This document shows positions 36,801 through 49,950 of a DNA stretch of 64,000 nt, in pieces. The stretch spans positions 3,226,841-3,290,840 of the forward strand of contig CM072894.1 in NCBI GenBank assembly GCA_037013685.1, read 5' to 3'. The position numbers and the translations under genes were made by a program. The DNA is from Acridotheres tristis. Lineage: Eukaryota > Chordata > Aves > Passeriformes > Sturnidae. Position 1 is the first letter of the stretch, and every line of letters begins with the position of its first letter. The notes below the pieces were generated by a model. The model did not search any database and was not told the DNA's origin. It saw only the letters and a list, made by a program, of their open reading frames with translations.

Positions 36801-38269
36801 GGATCTGAAGAGCAAATATTTCTAGAAGGGTGCGTTGCACTGCTCTCAATTTTGTTACTGGGTTAAAGCACCTTCAAAGTACATATTCTCAGAGCAGGTA
36901 AATATTTGCTTTCTTTAGGACACCCACAGGACTTTGGTGCATTAATTCACTCCCCCGTCTGGATTTAATTTTCTCTATTAAGTTTGCCACTGCTCCTTTC
37001 ATCCAATTAGGACTAAAATCCTCCCTTCTTTTTTTTCCCCCTAACATGGTGCAGATAGAAAACGTGTTTTATTCCCTGCAGCAAGAAAGCATAAACTGCC
37101 AAAAAAAAAGCCCTGAAGATTACAAACGAAGCTTATAAAGGTGCTTGTACTTCTGCTACAGTGGTTGAATGCTGTATCTGTAATAACAACAAGTGACATC
37201 CAGGAATCCCTTGTACTGTACCTTACAGGAACCACCAATGGGGGGAGGAATAAACCTTGGATCTGCAAACCAACTGCAATACTGAGAGGCACTAGGAAGT
37301 ATTAGAAGCAGAGAAATTGTAAATGTGTGTGCATCTGTTAGGGAGAATAAGTAGCATCCACCCCTTCCATGCACAGGAAAGTGGCTTTCAGCTGTGTGTC
37401 AAAAGGTTATAAAAGTTTATTGCAAAATGAGCCATTCCTACTTATATCTTAGTGGAGCAGTCTAATTAGAAGCAATTAATTTACTTATAAAATGGTATCA
37501 CAACCATTCCTGCTGGCATCTCCTCAACTCACTGTGCACAACAAGCAGCTGTTGTTGCAAAGCAGGACAGACATTGGAAAAGATCCCACTATTTCTGATA
37601 TACCCCATCAAAAGTCACTTGAAAATAAAAGAGGCTTTGGGCTTGTCTTTCCTCTCCCATCCTTACCTATATTCTGTGCTGGTGTGCACGAGGCCCAGCT
37701 GAGGAGCATTGGCACAAAATTGTAAAATCAACACCTCAAGAGCATTTCAACTAAAATACAAGGTGTATTTGGATAGGCATGGTGGCTTTGCTGTGACTCT
37801 GGGAAGGAGAGCAGCAGCTGGGCTGGTCAGAACGTTTCTGATGGAAGAATTCATCAAGAGAAACTCCTCAGACAGGCTGGTTATGGCTCTCTGGTATGCT
37901 GGAAAGCTTGAGCTAACCCCTTTTTGTTGTTCAATTTGGGCTCAAATCTCCTTCCTGCTTCCTCTTGTGTTGGCTAATTTAGAAGAGCAGCATTTTGTCC
38001 CTGCTTCACCAATGTTATATTCCCTCAAAAAAGAAAGAAGGGAACATTGGAAAAGAGCTCCCCTTTTTCAAGGTAGAAAAGTGGTATCTAGTTACACTCT
38101 ACTCTTTCCTCCTGTTTATATTCTAACACCATCTGCCTCTTGCAATGTGTTTACTGTACACATGTACCGTAAAGAGTTGTTTATTTGCTGGATGAGTGGG
38201 GCCACGATGCTGTCAGTATCCCAGCTGGATCTTCCTGGTTGGTTCTTGTTGCAGCAGACCACTCATTAG
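36801..38269. other. Gene-free stretch with one long chance-like open frame
   Basis: No recognised gene. A 186-codon frame on the plus strand (37709-38269) starts MAQNCKINTSRAF. It shows no family I know, no repeat or signal peptide, and no neighbouring exon. Treated as chance. Confidence 0.5.
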
Positions 38270-38870
38270 GGGTAGAAATGAGCCAAGACTGACTCCCACT
38301 TAACAACATGAGAAGAGTCCCAGTTTAATCCTTTTACACATCCTCACTCCAACTAATCACAGATTTTGACTGCAGCAAACTCCCATCACAGGTTTTCTTT
38401 GCAGACTCTAACAACAGGTTATTTCTTGCTAGAATATAACTTGCAAGTATTTCCTTGCTGCCTCTAACCACAAGCTTTCACCTAGCTGGACTCAGACTAC
38501 AAGCACCCACTGTAGGGTCTAACTGCAGACCCAGACTGACCTCACAGCAGCAAGTCCCTCTCCCATTCAGTTCATCCTTTTGAAACATGTCTTCTTCCTC
38601 TAGGCTCCTCTGCCTCCTCCAGGTCCTTTCTCCAAACTCCCCTGACCAGCCAGCCCATCCCTTTTATCACAGTTATCTCTACTGGTCCCAACTGTGACCC
38701 ATTAAGGGCAAGGCTATTTTTTGGTAATTAGTACAACTATGACTTATCAGGGGTGAGGTCGCCTGTAATCACCTCTTCTATATCTACAGGTTCTGATTGT
38801 CTCCTTGTAGGAGCTCACAGGTTCTCTCTGCACAGGAGTCAAATGGCTTCTGTATTGATGCTTGTTTTTA
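38270..38870 (-). mobile_element. Possible LTR-like repeat, minus orientation
   Basis: Read on the minus strand, it has an LTR-like arrangement: a TATA-like GTGATAAAAGGGATGG (near 38665), a purine-rich stretch, then GGATTAAACTGGGACTCTTC (near 38310-38330) resembling a polyadenylation region and U5. This resembles avian ERV LTRs in general terms only. Ends and target duplication were not identified. Confidence 0.25.
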
Positions 38871-41800
38871 TTAAAAAAAAAAAAAATTTAGAGCCTCGGT
38901 AGGGCAGACAATTTTGTTTTGTGGGTGCTGAGCACAAATCGCTCCCATATGGGTAAAAGGGAGGAGGAGGAAAGATTGGATGAGACAGCAAGGTGGGGGA
39001 CAGGAGTCTGTGGGATCCTGGTGGCCACAGGCCACTCTCTGCCACCCTTCAGCAATGGGGACCCGAGCTGACACCTTGTCATCTTAGCAGAAGCACTTTG
39101 AGGGATAAGAGAGGCCTGGAAGATTCCCAGGAAGCTCCAGCCCTTTCCCTACAGCACAGGAAGTCCTACCTACAACCTCAATGTTGGGAGAGGCTATGGC
39201 CTGTCTGGAAAAGCTGCCTTGAGGAAGATGCCATGCTTTCTAACACATTAACAAAATTAAACATCTCTGTGTCTAAAGGGAAAAAATAAAGCACTTTTCT
39301 TGTGCCCTGGCTCAGAGCATTCAGCCCTACCTGTGTGTCAGGCCACTAAAACCAGCAGAGTAGACACCAGGGCTGGCTGCCCCTTCAGGGTTTGGGGGTG
39401 CCCACATCTGGCACCTTCCAGCTTAAGGAGAGTTGGATGAAGATATTTTGAAGCATCAATATAATCCCACTCTTTTTTTCAGTGTATGAGGTAATGAACA
39501 TCTTTAGTGCTTAAAGGTGCTGTGAGAAGCTGCAGGGCATGTGTGAATGCCAACATTTTATAGAAGGGGTGGTTTTACTGCCAGCAGACTTTAGAAAAAA
39601 TCCCTGCAGTTTATATTAATAAAACTGGATGTTATTGCATGTCAGGAGTTATTGTGATTTATAAAGTACTTCTTACGTGGTGTGTAATGAAATCCCTTGG
39701 CTTTCGGTGCCAGGCACTAACAGGAGATGATAGCAGCTTTATCTGCAATTGCCAACTTGACCTGGAACCTTCTATCACTTTTAATGATGCTTTAGTGCTG
39801 CCTTGTGCTTTCACCTGAGTTTAGGGTAGAATCAACTTTCATTAAGTGAAAAATAGCAGAATCCTTTCAGGAAAGAAAAAAAAAGAACTCTTAAGAGGGA
39901 AAACTGCACTGCTTGGTATTAATGTCCCAAACAGCCCTGCTCTGTAAGTGCAGTGCTGCAGAGGTGGCTCTTTAATAACATGCTCTGTCTGCTCTTCCCA
40001 AGCCCCTCATTCACGACTATTGCTCTTCTCTTGAGAATTCCACGTGTCTTAGAGATGACAAAAACATAACAGGGGGAAAAAGGGGTGGAGATGAGTGTGA
40101 GTAGATGGGTGGGTCCACAGCTAGGAAAGTGTGCCTGAGTGTGCCTTTGGAAAAAAAAAAAATTAAAAACCAAACTATATTAAAACCCCCACAAACCTAT
40201 ATTGAACACCAAAAGTGTATTGCTGTGAGTGGAGAAAAGACTCTTTCTGAAGGGGATTCCTAAGGACCATGCTGTATTATTCTTTGTCCCAAAAGCATGT
40301 GTGTGTATATATATAAATTCTAAGAAGCAACAAGCACAGGGCTCCTTTGTTACTTCTCTGTTGAGTTGTCCTTTAAAGGATTAGGTAAGGTTGATAACTG
40401 GGCATCACCATCCTGCTATAACACAAGCCAGCACAGAACTTCTGACCTGTGCATCATCTTTGCAACATGAGCTGTTTATTTATAGTCCTATGGCATCCCT
40501 AGCACTGGGAGAAAGTGGGAATTCCTGGAAAGGCAAAGAGCTTGGCAGACTCCCCGGGTCAGGAAAGGTGTCAGAAATGGCTCCTGAACAAAGCCCAGGA
40601 CACACTGCTCTGGCTCCATAGGGCAGCAGGGAGAGGTTTAATTAATAATTTAATTAATCCAAAGCAACTAATGTATCCTGCTGGGCTAAATGCAACAGAG
40701 TTGCCAGGAATCTCCCTGCAGAGCTGCATTTTTTTGCTGTGCATGCTGCATGTGGATGTAGGGCTGCTGGCACAGCAGAATCCCCACCCCTGCCTCTCCC
40801 AAGTCCACTGGGACAGCCTGTGAGCTGGCTGTTGGAAACAAGTGCCATAGCACTCTTTTCCAGGGGTAAGGAAAAGAGCTTCTCACCTAGAGGGCTGAAA
40901 AAATTCTTATAAATCCCCAGAAATGTGGTCATTTTTGGCCATGAAGATGGGTGATGTCACTTGATCTGGTTTGGACCTTTTGTCACCAAGCAGGGCTGGT
41001 GACAAGAGTGAGGCTTCCTGCCTCACTGGGCATGGAAAAAGCTTCTATCAGGCTCTTGCTGGATTATCACATCTATAAAATCCCACGAGTTGTTTTGCTG
41101 GCAGCTGGGACATGTGGGAAGGCTGGAAAAACCTGTCTGAATGAATTGCTACTGGATAAATTGTAATTGTACTTGGCAATTCTGTCTTTTAGGTTATGCT
41201 TTCTTTATAACTAAACACAAGACTAGGTCCAAGGCAGAAATATGATGTAAAAGGAAAATAAAAATAAAATATACCTAACTAAAGGGTGATGACTGCCATC
41301 CTCCTTTGAGATGCAAAGACACATCAGGAAAATGGCAAGGAATAGTCTTCTATAGAATCAGCATAGCAGCCACCAGAGCCAAGTACAAGGGATGGGACAA
41401 TTGCCTTAGAGAATGGCAAATATTTTACAGAGAGCCTCCCTCTGAAATGCAGGTGGAGAATGACCACAGATGCTTCCAGGAGACTTAATTGTCCTTGCCA
41501 GCAAGGCTCATTATCCATACATAAACATATGTGCTGCCTCTCAACAGTAAAATGCAGTTTTTTCAAGGGAGTATTTTAAATCTGAACTGCTTGAGTGGCA
41601 AATTGGTTCAGTCTGGCTTCATTTTAATTACAGCAGCCATTGGATCATGCCGGTGGGTAAGGGGAGATGTGTTACTTCTGTAGGCAAAGGAAGATACATT
41701 TGCAAAATTACTGCCTATAAAACACTGCTGTGTCTTTCAGCATCACCACAAGAGTGAGAATGGAAGTCAGCAATGAGCCTTAGTGCCTGTTCCACTCTGG

Positions 41801-44800
41801 GCCTCAGCCAGGGTTACCTTCTTAAGAGAATGCTGTCTCTGGTTAATGGAAACTATGAAAAGTGAGAGCTGGACCTTGGCTCTGTTGCCCTACAGCACCT
41901 GCAGCCCCTTTTACCAGAGCAGGCATGTGGAAAACACAGCCAGGTTACACCAATAATGGTGTTTAATCCTCATTCTGCATTTGTGTAAGGCGTTGGAGAG
42001 CAGAGCCCGAGGGAAGCAGGCAATTTCCTGCAGGTATTTAACAAGGTGTGGCAGGAAAATGAGGAGAGGGCAGTACCTCTGGAGGCAGAATTAGCAGTGA
42101 AGGGGTTTTCTCCCCTCAGGCCCCATTTATAACTCCCTCACTGGTGATGAAAGTGAGGCCCAGGTACTTCAAAGCATGTGTAGTGTTGGGAGTGGGCTTA
42201 CAAAGAACTGCCTTTGAAGTGTGACTTGAGAATAGTGGGTTGGGCATGGGACAGGAGGGGTGAGTGTCCTGACAATTGGAATAATTTGTGGGGAAGGAGG
42301 GAGAGGATTTTTTTCTAAGTTATTGTATCAATGCTGATCCAGAGACCTGTTCTCATCTCCTCAGCTTGGCCAGACTTCTCAAATAATAGTTAACTGTGGT
42401 AGCAATCAAGCTGCTGGATATTCCAGTTGATGAAGTAGAATTGAATGGTGCCAGGATGCAGGTGCTGTCAGTGCTGGATGAGAAGGAGGATTGTAATAGG
42501 GTGGTGGTCACTCTCCTGGGAATGAACCATGGGTAGGAGTGAACCAAACCCATTTCAGCAAGCTGGGCTTGGCTGGGGCACAATACCCTCAGCTTTCAGA
42601 GCTCAGCAATCCTGCTCTTCACAGAAAATGAAATAAAATCACTGTGGTTGCTTTACATGTACCCCAGCCCTTGGGGAAGGATCCTGGGGGCCCCACCACT
42701 GCAGCTCAGCAGCATGAAGGGACACTGCTGGCACACAACCTCTGCTGTTTCCCCAAAGCCTGAGCACAGTCTGTGAGTTTTATTTGTTTTTATTTCCCAG
42801 GTCTTAAAAACATGCCCAGGATAGTACAGATGCCTGTCAGTGTGAGATGCATCCTTGCATGAGCTTCTCCCATAAGCAGGATTGCAGACTTTGCAAACAT
42901 TATTGTTGGGGTGTCTTCTTTCTTCAAATAGCAAAGTCATTACATTTAAATGTGAGCTTTTGGGGATGCTGAAAGCCTTTTAGAAGTCCCTCTGCCCTTG
43001 TACTGTAAATTTTGCAGCAAAACTTTTGAGAATGCAGGAATGAAAACTCAATGCCTGCAGCAATTTTCTCTAAGCTCATACCATTTGTGAATAAAGGTTA
43101 ATAATGTTTGAAACTCTTAAAACTCAGTTCAGTTTACCATCCTTAGGCAAAACAAACCACTACCAAAAAAGACAACCCACCCTGTAAGTATTAATTCAGG
43201 AAAACAAGTAGCAGGTTTTGTCCCATCCACTATGAAGAACAGCAAATCAAAGAGTACAGTCCAGCCCAGGCATTAAAACCATAACCAGCAAAGCCAAATT
43301 ATAACTGACCAGGTTAAAAACAAGAACACCTGACAGTGTATCCTCATGACACTTGCCAGTGTCAGTGTTTAGGGCTCTCATTCTTGCTGTTTCCAGCTAA
43401 ATGTGGTCAGCTTCCACTTTTTTTCTACCTCCCTACTACCATGAGCTTTTACTCACGAGATAGGAGTTTTCCAACTCCGATGGCACATTTAGCAAACAAG
43501 GTGGTTTTCCCAGATGGAGGCTGAAGTCCCAAACACAAGCAATGATAATACATTGAACCTGCTGGGGACAAAACAATCACAGAAACACCCAACATGTTTC
43601 TAGCTCACTCCTCATTACTAAGGCTTGAAAAGCAGCACAAACCCCCAAAAAGAATTCTCTGTACCAGGCAAGGAATAGCTGAGCCCTGCTGGCTAATTCC
43701 TGCTCCAACAGAGGAGTGGTGACTGCAGCCTCACAGCACAGCTGTAGCTGGAAAGAGTTTGGAAGGAACAAGAATGGATGTGGAACTAGAGGAGCACCTG
43801 AGGTTGAGAGGTGCTGTCTATGTCTTGCCTTTGTTTGGATTCCCAGACTCCCAGTGTACAGGCTTCTGCCCTGTATTCAAATTTATGAGCCAATCCTGCA
43901 GAAACAAAGTCAGTGGTTGTAAAGAAAAATCACCCCAAACTGGGACTTGTTATTGATCCGTTTGTTTTCCCTTTAAGTCTTTGAGCCTGTTGAGTATTGC
44001 TGAACCAGAGTTTTCCATAACCATGAGAGGCACACATTTTCCTCTAAAAAAACCCTCTGAAATCACTTGGGGTGACAAAATGCCTAATGTTGGAGAGGCT
44101 TTGGGATTTGGCTGCAGCTGAAGGTGGTTGCATTAAGAGTTTCAATTGCCATCAGCTGCAGCCTGAGGTGTGGGCTTGGTTAAGAGAGCAGTGGCTTTAG
44201 TTTAAGTATCCTGAGTGAAGGAAGTGTGAGTTCTTAGCTCTGTGTGGCTGTGGAGGTGTTTTATGGGTTCTGGTGTATCCTTTAGGGAATTTGGAGGTCT
44301 CTTCTCCTGTGTTGGTGTTGCAAGCCTGGCACTGAGTGTAACTGGGGGTGCCCCCCACAGCATGTGGGGTCTGTTTTTCACAATGTGATCTGAGTCCTAA
44401 CTTCATCCTCTAGGACTGAATAGTGTGTAAATAAGTACAATCATATTCCTTGTCTGTGGTAGTTTGGCTTTTCCTCTTGCCTTGCTTGTTTCTAAAGGGA
44501 TAACACCATAGTTATGGTTCCACAACCTTGTCCCCTGTGCTCAGCTTTCTGCAGCAGAACACTTGCAGAGCCCAATCTCAGAGCAGTCCCAGTCCTGCTA
44601 GGAAAGCCTCACTTGTGTTAATAAGGTCATTAAAGTTCCTAAACCTTCCCCAGCCCTGTGCTGGGGTGATTGACCTTCTGAGGAGTTCACTTGGATCCTC
44701 TGAAATGACTCAAGTCTCCTACTGTGTGTTGATCAAAGAGAGCAGCTCTCTGTGATGAGGTCTGGCCTGTCAGGATGTCAACAAGTAAATTGGACTGCTG

Positions 44801-45156
44801 GCCAAACTGCCAAAGCTTTTGTCACAACTCAGGTGGGTGACAACCAGGCACTGCTGTTACTGTGGAAAATATGATATATGAGATTATACCCCCCTGGCCC
44901 TGTTCCTCCAGGTGCTGTACACACCAGAAAAGTATCTACTTGGAGCCTCTTTCTGCTTAAGCAAGGCTGCATGGGGAGGAGGGGAGTTGCTCCAGGTTAT
45001 GTGGCAGCCCAGGGCAGAGCTAAGTCTGGACATGGGCTATGCCACTTGTCCTACCAGAGCTTGTGTGTAGCTCCTGCAGCAGGAGCAGCTGTAAAAGTAA
45101 GCTACAGTTTCTTTTTTCACCTCTTCTTTGTCGCTTCTTGGTTTCCCTGGGGACTT
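38871..45156. other. Gene-free sequence, about 6.3 kb
   Basis: No recognised gene or transposon. It includes A-tracts at 38873-38886 and 40151-40161, a short TG/TA repeat at 40300-40316, and a cluster of TTAATTAAT-type motifs at 40636-40662. Open frames here are short and unrecognised. Confidence 0.55.
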
Positions 45157-45323
45157 AGGTTGCCCGGAGAAGCTGTGGCTGCCCCATCCCTGGAAGTGTC
45201 CAAGGCCAGGTCGGGTGGGGCTTGGAGCAGCCTGGTCCAGCAGAAGGCGTCGCTGCCCATGGCAGGGGGTGAAGCTGGGTGAGCTTTAAGGTCTCTTCCA
45301 ACCCAAACCATTCTGGGATTCTC
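45157..45323 (+). mobile_element. CR1 LINE 3' end, plus orientation, short
   Basis: AGGTTGCCCGGAGAAGCTGT, CCCATCCCTGGAAGTGTCCA, GGGCTTGGAGCAGCCTGG, CCCATGGCAGGGGGTG and TTCCAACCCAAACCATTCTG are CR1 3' sequence. Heavily 5'-truncated to about 167 bp; the terminal ATTCTATG repeat is degraded to ATTCTCTG. Confidence 0.92.
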
Positions 45324-48300
45324 TGCTATCCCCTGAGAACTCCAATTCTCTAGTGTTAGTGCAGATGGGGCAAGCTGGCTCCAGCATTTGGTCTCATCCC
45401 TGCAAAGCTATCCTGTGTGCCAGCTGCTTCCCTCCCACACACGTTTCTGGGGAGCACAGGCTGCAGCCTCTTCCAGATGTGCTGCCCAAAAGGCCTTTGC
45501 CTGTGTCTTGCATACAAATTGCTGCCATCGAGGGTATTTTTTTTCCCCCCTTAGCTGAATTATTGTGAGAATTTCAACTTAGTAAGAGAAGCTCCTCAAA
45601 AGTGTTAGCTTCCGTGTCCAGGGAGAGAGATTGCTGCTTTTAAGGTTTTCCTGAAAAGTGCAGGTGGCAGAAGGAAAGACCAAGCACCCGAGGGCAGCAG
45701 CTGGCACAGCAGCTTCCTGCTTGGCTCCTCTCTGCCATTTTTGGAATACTCAGGTGCTGTTTTAGGGCACACCAACAAATTCTTCACTGCCAGCAAGCCT
45801 GCAAGGAAAGGCTGGTCTGTGTGGGTGATTATTTTATTTTCTTGCCTTTTTTTTTTTCCTTTCCCACCCCAGCCAGAGCCTTGGCACAACTTGTGGCTCT
45901 CCTACGTTGCCATCTGACGGCAGCATACGCCTTGTGTGGTGCTTGGCACCCACAGAAGGGCACCTTGGGCACGGCTTGGGGTGAGGAATGGTGCAGCCTC
46001 TGCCCTGCCCTAGGGATGCAGCAGCCCTGGATTCACGTGTGATATCCCACCTGGGGCTTCTTCTCCCTGGGCCCTAATCAGGAACTCCTCTCTGCAGAGG
46101 AGGCAGCAGGAAAAGGAAAACCAAAATTCAGGTTTCTACAAGATGCACCGTGCGTGCAGCAGCTTGCTTTCAGTGGCTGCAGGGGGATACCAGCATTGTT
46201 TTACCTCTTATTTTTTGAGACCAGGCAGAGCTCACTCCTTACTTGTCATTGCAAATGCTCATCTAGCTCTTTCCCTCTTCTCTTAAAGAAATGGCTTTAA
46301 AAATAATCTGTTTTTCTTTTTCCTTTTAACTGAAGGAGGCCCTTTTGTCACTCAAATATACTTGTTGGTTAGCTGCATGGATGTGTGCTTCTGAATTTGC
46401 TTAGAGGGCTGTGATAATCCTTAAATCTGCTTTTAAGCCAGCTTGGTGTCCTCATCCTGTCTGCTGTGGGCAGCTTGTGGAAGCATGAAGTTTAAAGGGC
46501 TGGGGACACTTATGGATGGGCCATTACCACATTTAAATGTTTCTCCTAAATGCTAAGAAAGGCCTCAGCAGGGGGAAAAAATATTTGCATGTTTAATTAG
46601 CTGACCAAGATAATTAATACCTGCCCAGCTCCAGGCCTGCAGGGAAGGTAACAGAGTCAATGGATCCAGCTGTTATTTAACAGTGGAAAAGCTTTACTGC
46701 TTCAGTGAGGTTAGGTTTGTAGTGGGCTAATGTCTCTTATAGCTGAAATACTTGGAAAAAGCCATCCCAACTCTGCTACAGCATCAGGAATAAGTGGATT
46801 TTTTACTCCTGGCCAGAGGAGGTTGCCTGCACGGGGCAGAGTTTGTTCCTGCCTGGCCCCACATGCCTGGGGCAGTGAATGGGGATGCTGAGCTTCTCCA
46901 GGTGCCTTTAGGAAAGTGCTGCTGGCTCAGGATCTGCCAAGCCTTCCCTGTGGGTAGACTGGAGGTGAAAAACAAGCAGGTTTGTTCCACGCTGAACATG
47001 CCCACGTCTTGTCACACAAATGTGCAGCACGGATGAAAACAAAAAACAAGCTACAGATGGACACTGGCAACCTGTCGCTAAGCACAAGCCTCTAAATTCA
47101 AAATAAACATAATGCAGCAGCTCAGTGTGGTCTCAATGGGATCCATGGATTTCCATGGTGGATATTGTCATGTCCTGATCTTTGTTTGCACCTGGGATTT
47201 GATTTCAATTCAGATTTCATCAGTGTGTAATATAAATTCTTGAATGGGTTATAAAGTCTTGCATTGGGTCTTTGCTCTGTAGGGAAGTGTCTGAGTGCTG
47301 ATGAGCCCTTGGGAATCCCTGGAATCTTGGCCCGAATTGGCTCCTGAAGGTGCTGTGATCTGTCCTGAGACTTGCAGGTGCTGCTTAGGTCATTCAAGAG
47401 AAGTTTCTTCAACTTCAACAAAGGCATCACAACTTCAAGGGCCTTCACATGGATTATTCCCATGCCTGTTTCCCCCTATTGTTCAGCAGTTTTTCCTTAA
47501 TGCCTCTCCTTGGCCTCTGTTGGTGCAGGTGGCACCTCCTGCCCTGCTTGCCCTGTCCCACAAACAAGCCCAGAGAGGGGGCAGCCCTCCCCAGGAGTCT
47601 GACAGGCTGCACACAACAGAAACAGCCAAAGGAAACCACGCAAATGTTGTTTTCCTTATTTCTGGAGGGCAGGAGCTGAGGCAGCAAAGGCATTTCTCTA
47701 GAACTGCAGCCCCTCTGGGCTGCCTCCCATGCAACATTTTTTCTGGAGACACTTAAGATTTCATTCCAGCTGCCAAGGCTTTCTTCTCCTCCCCAAGGAG
47801 ATAAGAACAGCTGCAATTGGCCAGACCCATGCTCCCTTTTGCCTGGTATTTGGTCTTTGGCTGATGAGAGATCAGAGGTGGCTGAGGAGGCAAAAGCAGG
47901 CACGTTTCCTCACCTGACCTCCCCATCAGCCACACATCACCTGCCCGTGGCTGCCAGAGCACCAAAACACCCTGTGCCTGCCTCTCCTTCAGAGGGGCTC
48001 CCAAATGGGCACAGGAAAATCAAGAGCCAAATATGGTGGAGGTCCTGTGAAGCTCATTGAGCTCTGAGTAATTAATTGTGTGGCACGTGGATCAGTGTGT
48101 GTGCCAGAGTAATTAGCTGAAGTGAAACACATGCTCTTCCAGTCTTGCACACTGTGGCTAAGACAGAAATGAAGAAATGAAGATAACTGTCAAAATGAAT
48201 TCTTTCTCTATTAGCAAGGTTCAGGGACATCCCTCAGCTATGTAATTAATTTTAATTGTGAGTGAGTGACTCCTGTCAGGGCTTCAACTGCATCTCTCTC

Positions 48301-49267
48301 TCACAAGGAAGACCATAACTATTCCGGTATATGAAGCTCTATGGAGAGTGAAGATTTTTTTCATGCTTGAAAATGTTCCAGCTGATGGAAATAGAGATGT
48401 TTCTGTTGAGAATGTCCCTCTTCACCAAGGGACTGAAGGGATCTCTGCACATCAGCAAGGAGCACAATGCCTTGTACTTGGGTTTGCACAGCAAGGGACA
48501 GAAAACAGAATTAATGCTTCCAACCTTTTCTTTTCTCAAAGGCCATGACTGACACCAGCCACCCCCTGGTGACATGTGAGGACCTTGTAGATGCTTATGC
48601 TACTTCACATGTGCCTCACTTGGATCAGCTGGTTTATTACCCTATCTCTGCTCCTTTAGGTGTTGCCTAGCCTCCAGCTATGCCAGGGACTTGAGTAGAG
48701 CAATACATAGAGAAAAAGTTACAGCAAAGGGAGGAGCAGGAGGACTTAACTCTGTTCTTCTTGCTGTCATGAAGTTGCTGAAATTCCTGAACAATGACAG
48801 CAGCAGCTGGATGGTTTCCCTGCGACTAAAGGGTGCATTGTTTCTGGTGTCCCCAGCATCACCAGGGATGCTCTGAGGTCTTCATCAGACGAGTTATCCA
48901 TGGCTAAGCCTGGTGAAGGAGATGCTCCCGATGGGGTCAGGGAATGCCAGGGTGGGAAACTTTGAGCAAGGCAGGTCCTGCACTCTTTGTTGCAAGCAGG
49001 TAAAACTTTCTGTGTGACACACAGAGTTTTTAGCTATTTGCATAGTAATTTAACTTAAAACGCGTTTAAAAGGTCAAAGTGCTAAAGTGCAAAGACTTAT
49101 GAAGTACAACCTTTATAATTACCCTTATGGAGAAAACATTTATGCTGTCTTAGCTTTCGTTTGCTGCTGAAATACCTTCTAGTGGCATGGAAAAATACCA
49201 AAATCCAAACCCAAGCTATGCTATGTTTTAATTGCAGCCTGGCTTTTGATCAGATGTGTATTTTGAA

Positions 49268-49300
49268 GGGGGGGAAAAAAAAAAAGAGGAGGAGAGAGAA
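49268..49300 (+). repeat. Purine-rich tract
   Basis: G-run, A-run, then GAGGAGGAGAGAG. Low complexity. Confidence 0.8.
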
Positions 49301-49526
49301 AAATGTGGCTTTGTATGTATTCTGTGTTACATTATTATTCAGTAAGCCTTAAACCACAAAAGCTCCTACGGGAAGATTCATTATTGCATTAAGTACGAGA
49401 TAGGGAGGGGATGCCTTGCTGGCAGCCGCAGACAATCTGTTGCTTTTTTACTTTGTTTGGGTTGATCCCCCCCTCCCCCTTGAGGGCTGCGTGTTCTAGA
49501 GAAACAGTTTAAGACATTGTTGGATG

Positions 49527-49558
49527 GAAAAAAAAAAAAAAAAAGAAGAAGAAAGGCA
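49527..49558 (+). repeat. A-rich / GAA tract
   Basis: About 18 A followed by GAAGAAGAAAGG, just upstream of the CpG-rich island. Confidence 0.85.
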
Positions 49559-49559
49559 G

Positions 49560-49950
49560 ACGGAGGCAAATGACCGCACTGCAAAGCGCTGCTTCGGCAG
49601 GCTGGAGGTTTCTAACCGCTCCCTCCGACTTCAAACACCTCCCCAGGCTGCACAGAGCGCTCGCCCTGCGGCTTCCAGCCTGCCGAGCTCCGCCCGAGAG
49701 AGACCGGGCATCCTCCCCAGAGAGACCGGGCATCCTCCCGCGGGGCCCGGGCATCCTCCCGCGGGGTCTGGGCATCCTCTCCCGGGCATCCCCCGCTCCC
49801 CCGGATCCGCAGCCCCGCACAGGCCATCCCGTCCTCTCTTTCCCTCTGCTGTATTGTTTTCTCTCCCCCGATGCTTCCCCTTCCTACCCTCCTAAAACTT
49901 CTCTTTCTGTCCCCAGGGAGCGGCAATGGTCCGGCTCTGTCGGGGAAAGG
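49560..49950. promoter_or_regulatory. CpG-rich island, possible promoter
   Basis: GC- and CpG-rich block in AT-rich surroundings, with a CCGGGCATCC tandem array inside it. It lies roughly 28 kb from the SPAG16 start. In human, IKZF2 starts divergently from SPAG16, so an IKZF2 5' exon is one possible owner. No splice donor or coding sequence was found to support this. Confidence 0.45.
49697..49795 (+). repeat. GC-rich minisatellite, 21-22-bp unit
   Basis: GGGCATCC recurs at 49706, 49728, 49749, 49770 and 49784, giving units of 22, 21, 21 and 14 bp. The first two units share AGAGAGACCGGGCATCCTCC; later units carry GCGGGG instead of AGAGAGA. It lies in the CpG-rich island. Confidence 0.9.

Larger units (their letters stand above)
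45324..49559. other. Gene-free sequence, about 4.2 kb
   Basis: No recognised gene. Several overlapping open frames on both strands near 47,300-48,000 reflect the higher GC content rather than coding. AT-rich TAATTA-containing stretches near 46590-46620 and 48070-48120 could be regulatory but cannot be judged without conservation. Confidence 0.5.

Noticed and set aside
37709..38269. 186-codon open frame on the plus strand
   Set aside because: No recognised domain, no supporting exon neighbours and no codon pattern suggesting coding; frames of this length occur by chance in a 64-kb window.
44878..45282. 134-codon frame on the plus strand
   Set aside because: Its 3' third is CR1 sequence; the rest is unrecognised.
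47295..48060. Frames of 149-153 codons on opposite strands
   Set aside because: Mutually overlapping, no family resemblance, no splice context.
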